From the NCBI GenBank assembly GCA_001303885.1, contig LJUE01000038.1, forward strand, positions 1-20,422: a DNA stretch of 20,422 nt, written 5' to 3'. The position numbers and the translations under genes were made by a program. How positions within the stretch are numbered: position 1 is the stretch's first letter; each line of letters opens with the position of its first letter. Of the stretch, positions 20,296-20,422 are shown piece after piece. Source of the DNA: Planctomycetes bacterium SM23_32. GTDB taxonomy: Bacteria > Planctomycetota > Brocadiia > SM23-32. The notes below the pieces were generated by a model. The model searched no databases, had not been told where the DNA came from, and saw only the letters and a program-made list of their open reading frames with translations.

Positions 20296-20339
20296 TACAG
20301 AATACTGTAGAATGGTACTTCCAGGTGCACGTAGTGCAC
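20296..20339 (+). promoter_or_regulatory. Two small palindromes at the start site and leader of the right-edge gene
   Basis: TACAG-AATA-CTGTA (20296-20309) spans the expected transcription start, and GTGCAC-GTA-GTGCAC (20325-20339) lies in the leader. Either could be an operator; no known consensus fits well. Confidence 0.35.
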
Positions 20340-20361
20340 TCCCCTCAGCGGAGTATGTCCC

Positions 20362-20422
20362 ATGGGTCTGAAGGCCATCGGGCCGCTGACGGACGCGGCG
20401 CTGGCGCGGCCGGAGGGCGAGG
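20362..20422 (+). CDS. Start of an unidentified gene, cut by the window edge
   Basis: ATG 20362 has GGAG 8 nt upstream (20350-20353) and opens a frame to the window end (20 codons) reading MGLKAIGPLTDAALARPEGE. It is served by the strong promoter at 20265-20293. Too little is visible to name a family. An ATG at 20355 in another frame also stays open but has a worse-placed ribosome binding site. Confidence 0.55.
   Translation, partial: MGLKAIGPLTDAALARPEGE

Overview
This is a visibly GC-rich bacterial chromosomal window with strong G/C bias at third codon positions and mostly short intergenic gaps. No rRNA, tRNA, CRISPR array or complete insertion sequence was recognised. The gene set includes a class III (anaerobic) ribonucleotide reductase operon, a FeoB ferrous-iron operon, a condensin SMC, a long serine acetyltransferase, a DUF502 membrane protein and an MBOAT/SGNH acylation pair. 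This suggests an anaerobic or facultative Gram-negative-type bacterium. The PVC/Planctomycetota-like lineages are a guess; the window holds no phylogenetic marker I can use without a search.

Layout. (1) 1-445, minus strand: the 5' end of an MmeI-like (type IIL) restriction-modification gene, cut by the window edge. (2) 446-779: divergent intergenic region with a promoter facing each way and an unusual array of six 7-bp repeats. (3) 780-4301, plus strand: a cell-surface acylation operon, with an AlgI-like MBOAT acyltransferase, an SGNH-hydrolase-like partner and two tandem paralogous small membrane proteins. (4) 4347-7725, minus strand: an iron operon of a DtxR regulator, feoB and a second DtxR-like protein with a FeoA-like tail. 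A consensus promoter overlaps a perfect AAGTTAG/CTAACTT operator, so iron-dependent autoregulation is very likely. (5) 7925-9155, plus strand: DUF502 membrane protein and flavin reductase, overlapping by 14 nt. (6) 9156-10477: repeat-bearing intergenic stretch with a possible 54-residue membrane protein, then cysE on the minus strand. (7) 10852-15388, plus strand: the anaerobic dNTP operon nrdR, nrdD, a CxxC redoxin, an unknown 114-residue protein and nrdG. (8) 15389-16030: two inverted-repeat (REP/MITE-like) elements and a terminator-like hairpin. (9) 16031-19816: smc. (10) 19817-20422: repeat-rich non-coding stretch ending in a good promoter and the first codons of a further gene.

How the genes work together. 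NrdR represses ribonucleotide reductase genes, NrdG places the glycyl radical on NrdD, and the redoxin is a plausible electron donor. The Feo operon imports Fe2+, needed by the Fe-S enzymes including NrdG. The MBOAT and SGNH proteins form the usual inner-membrane/periplasm pair that O-acylates an exported polymer.

The most striking point is nrdD. Its reading frame carries an in-frame TAG at codon 129, and its N-terminal ATP-cone lacks about 20 residues found in the complete cone of the neighbouring NrdR. Either the allosteric cone is being lost, or the stop is read through, or the assembly has an error. I saw no clearly new multi-gene defence or mobile system; the less usual candidates are set out in the findings.
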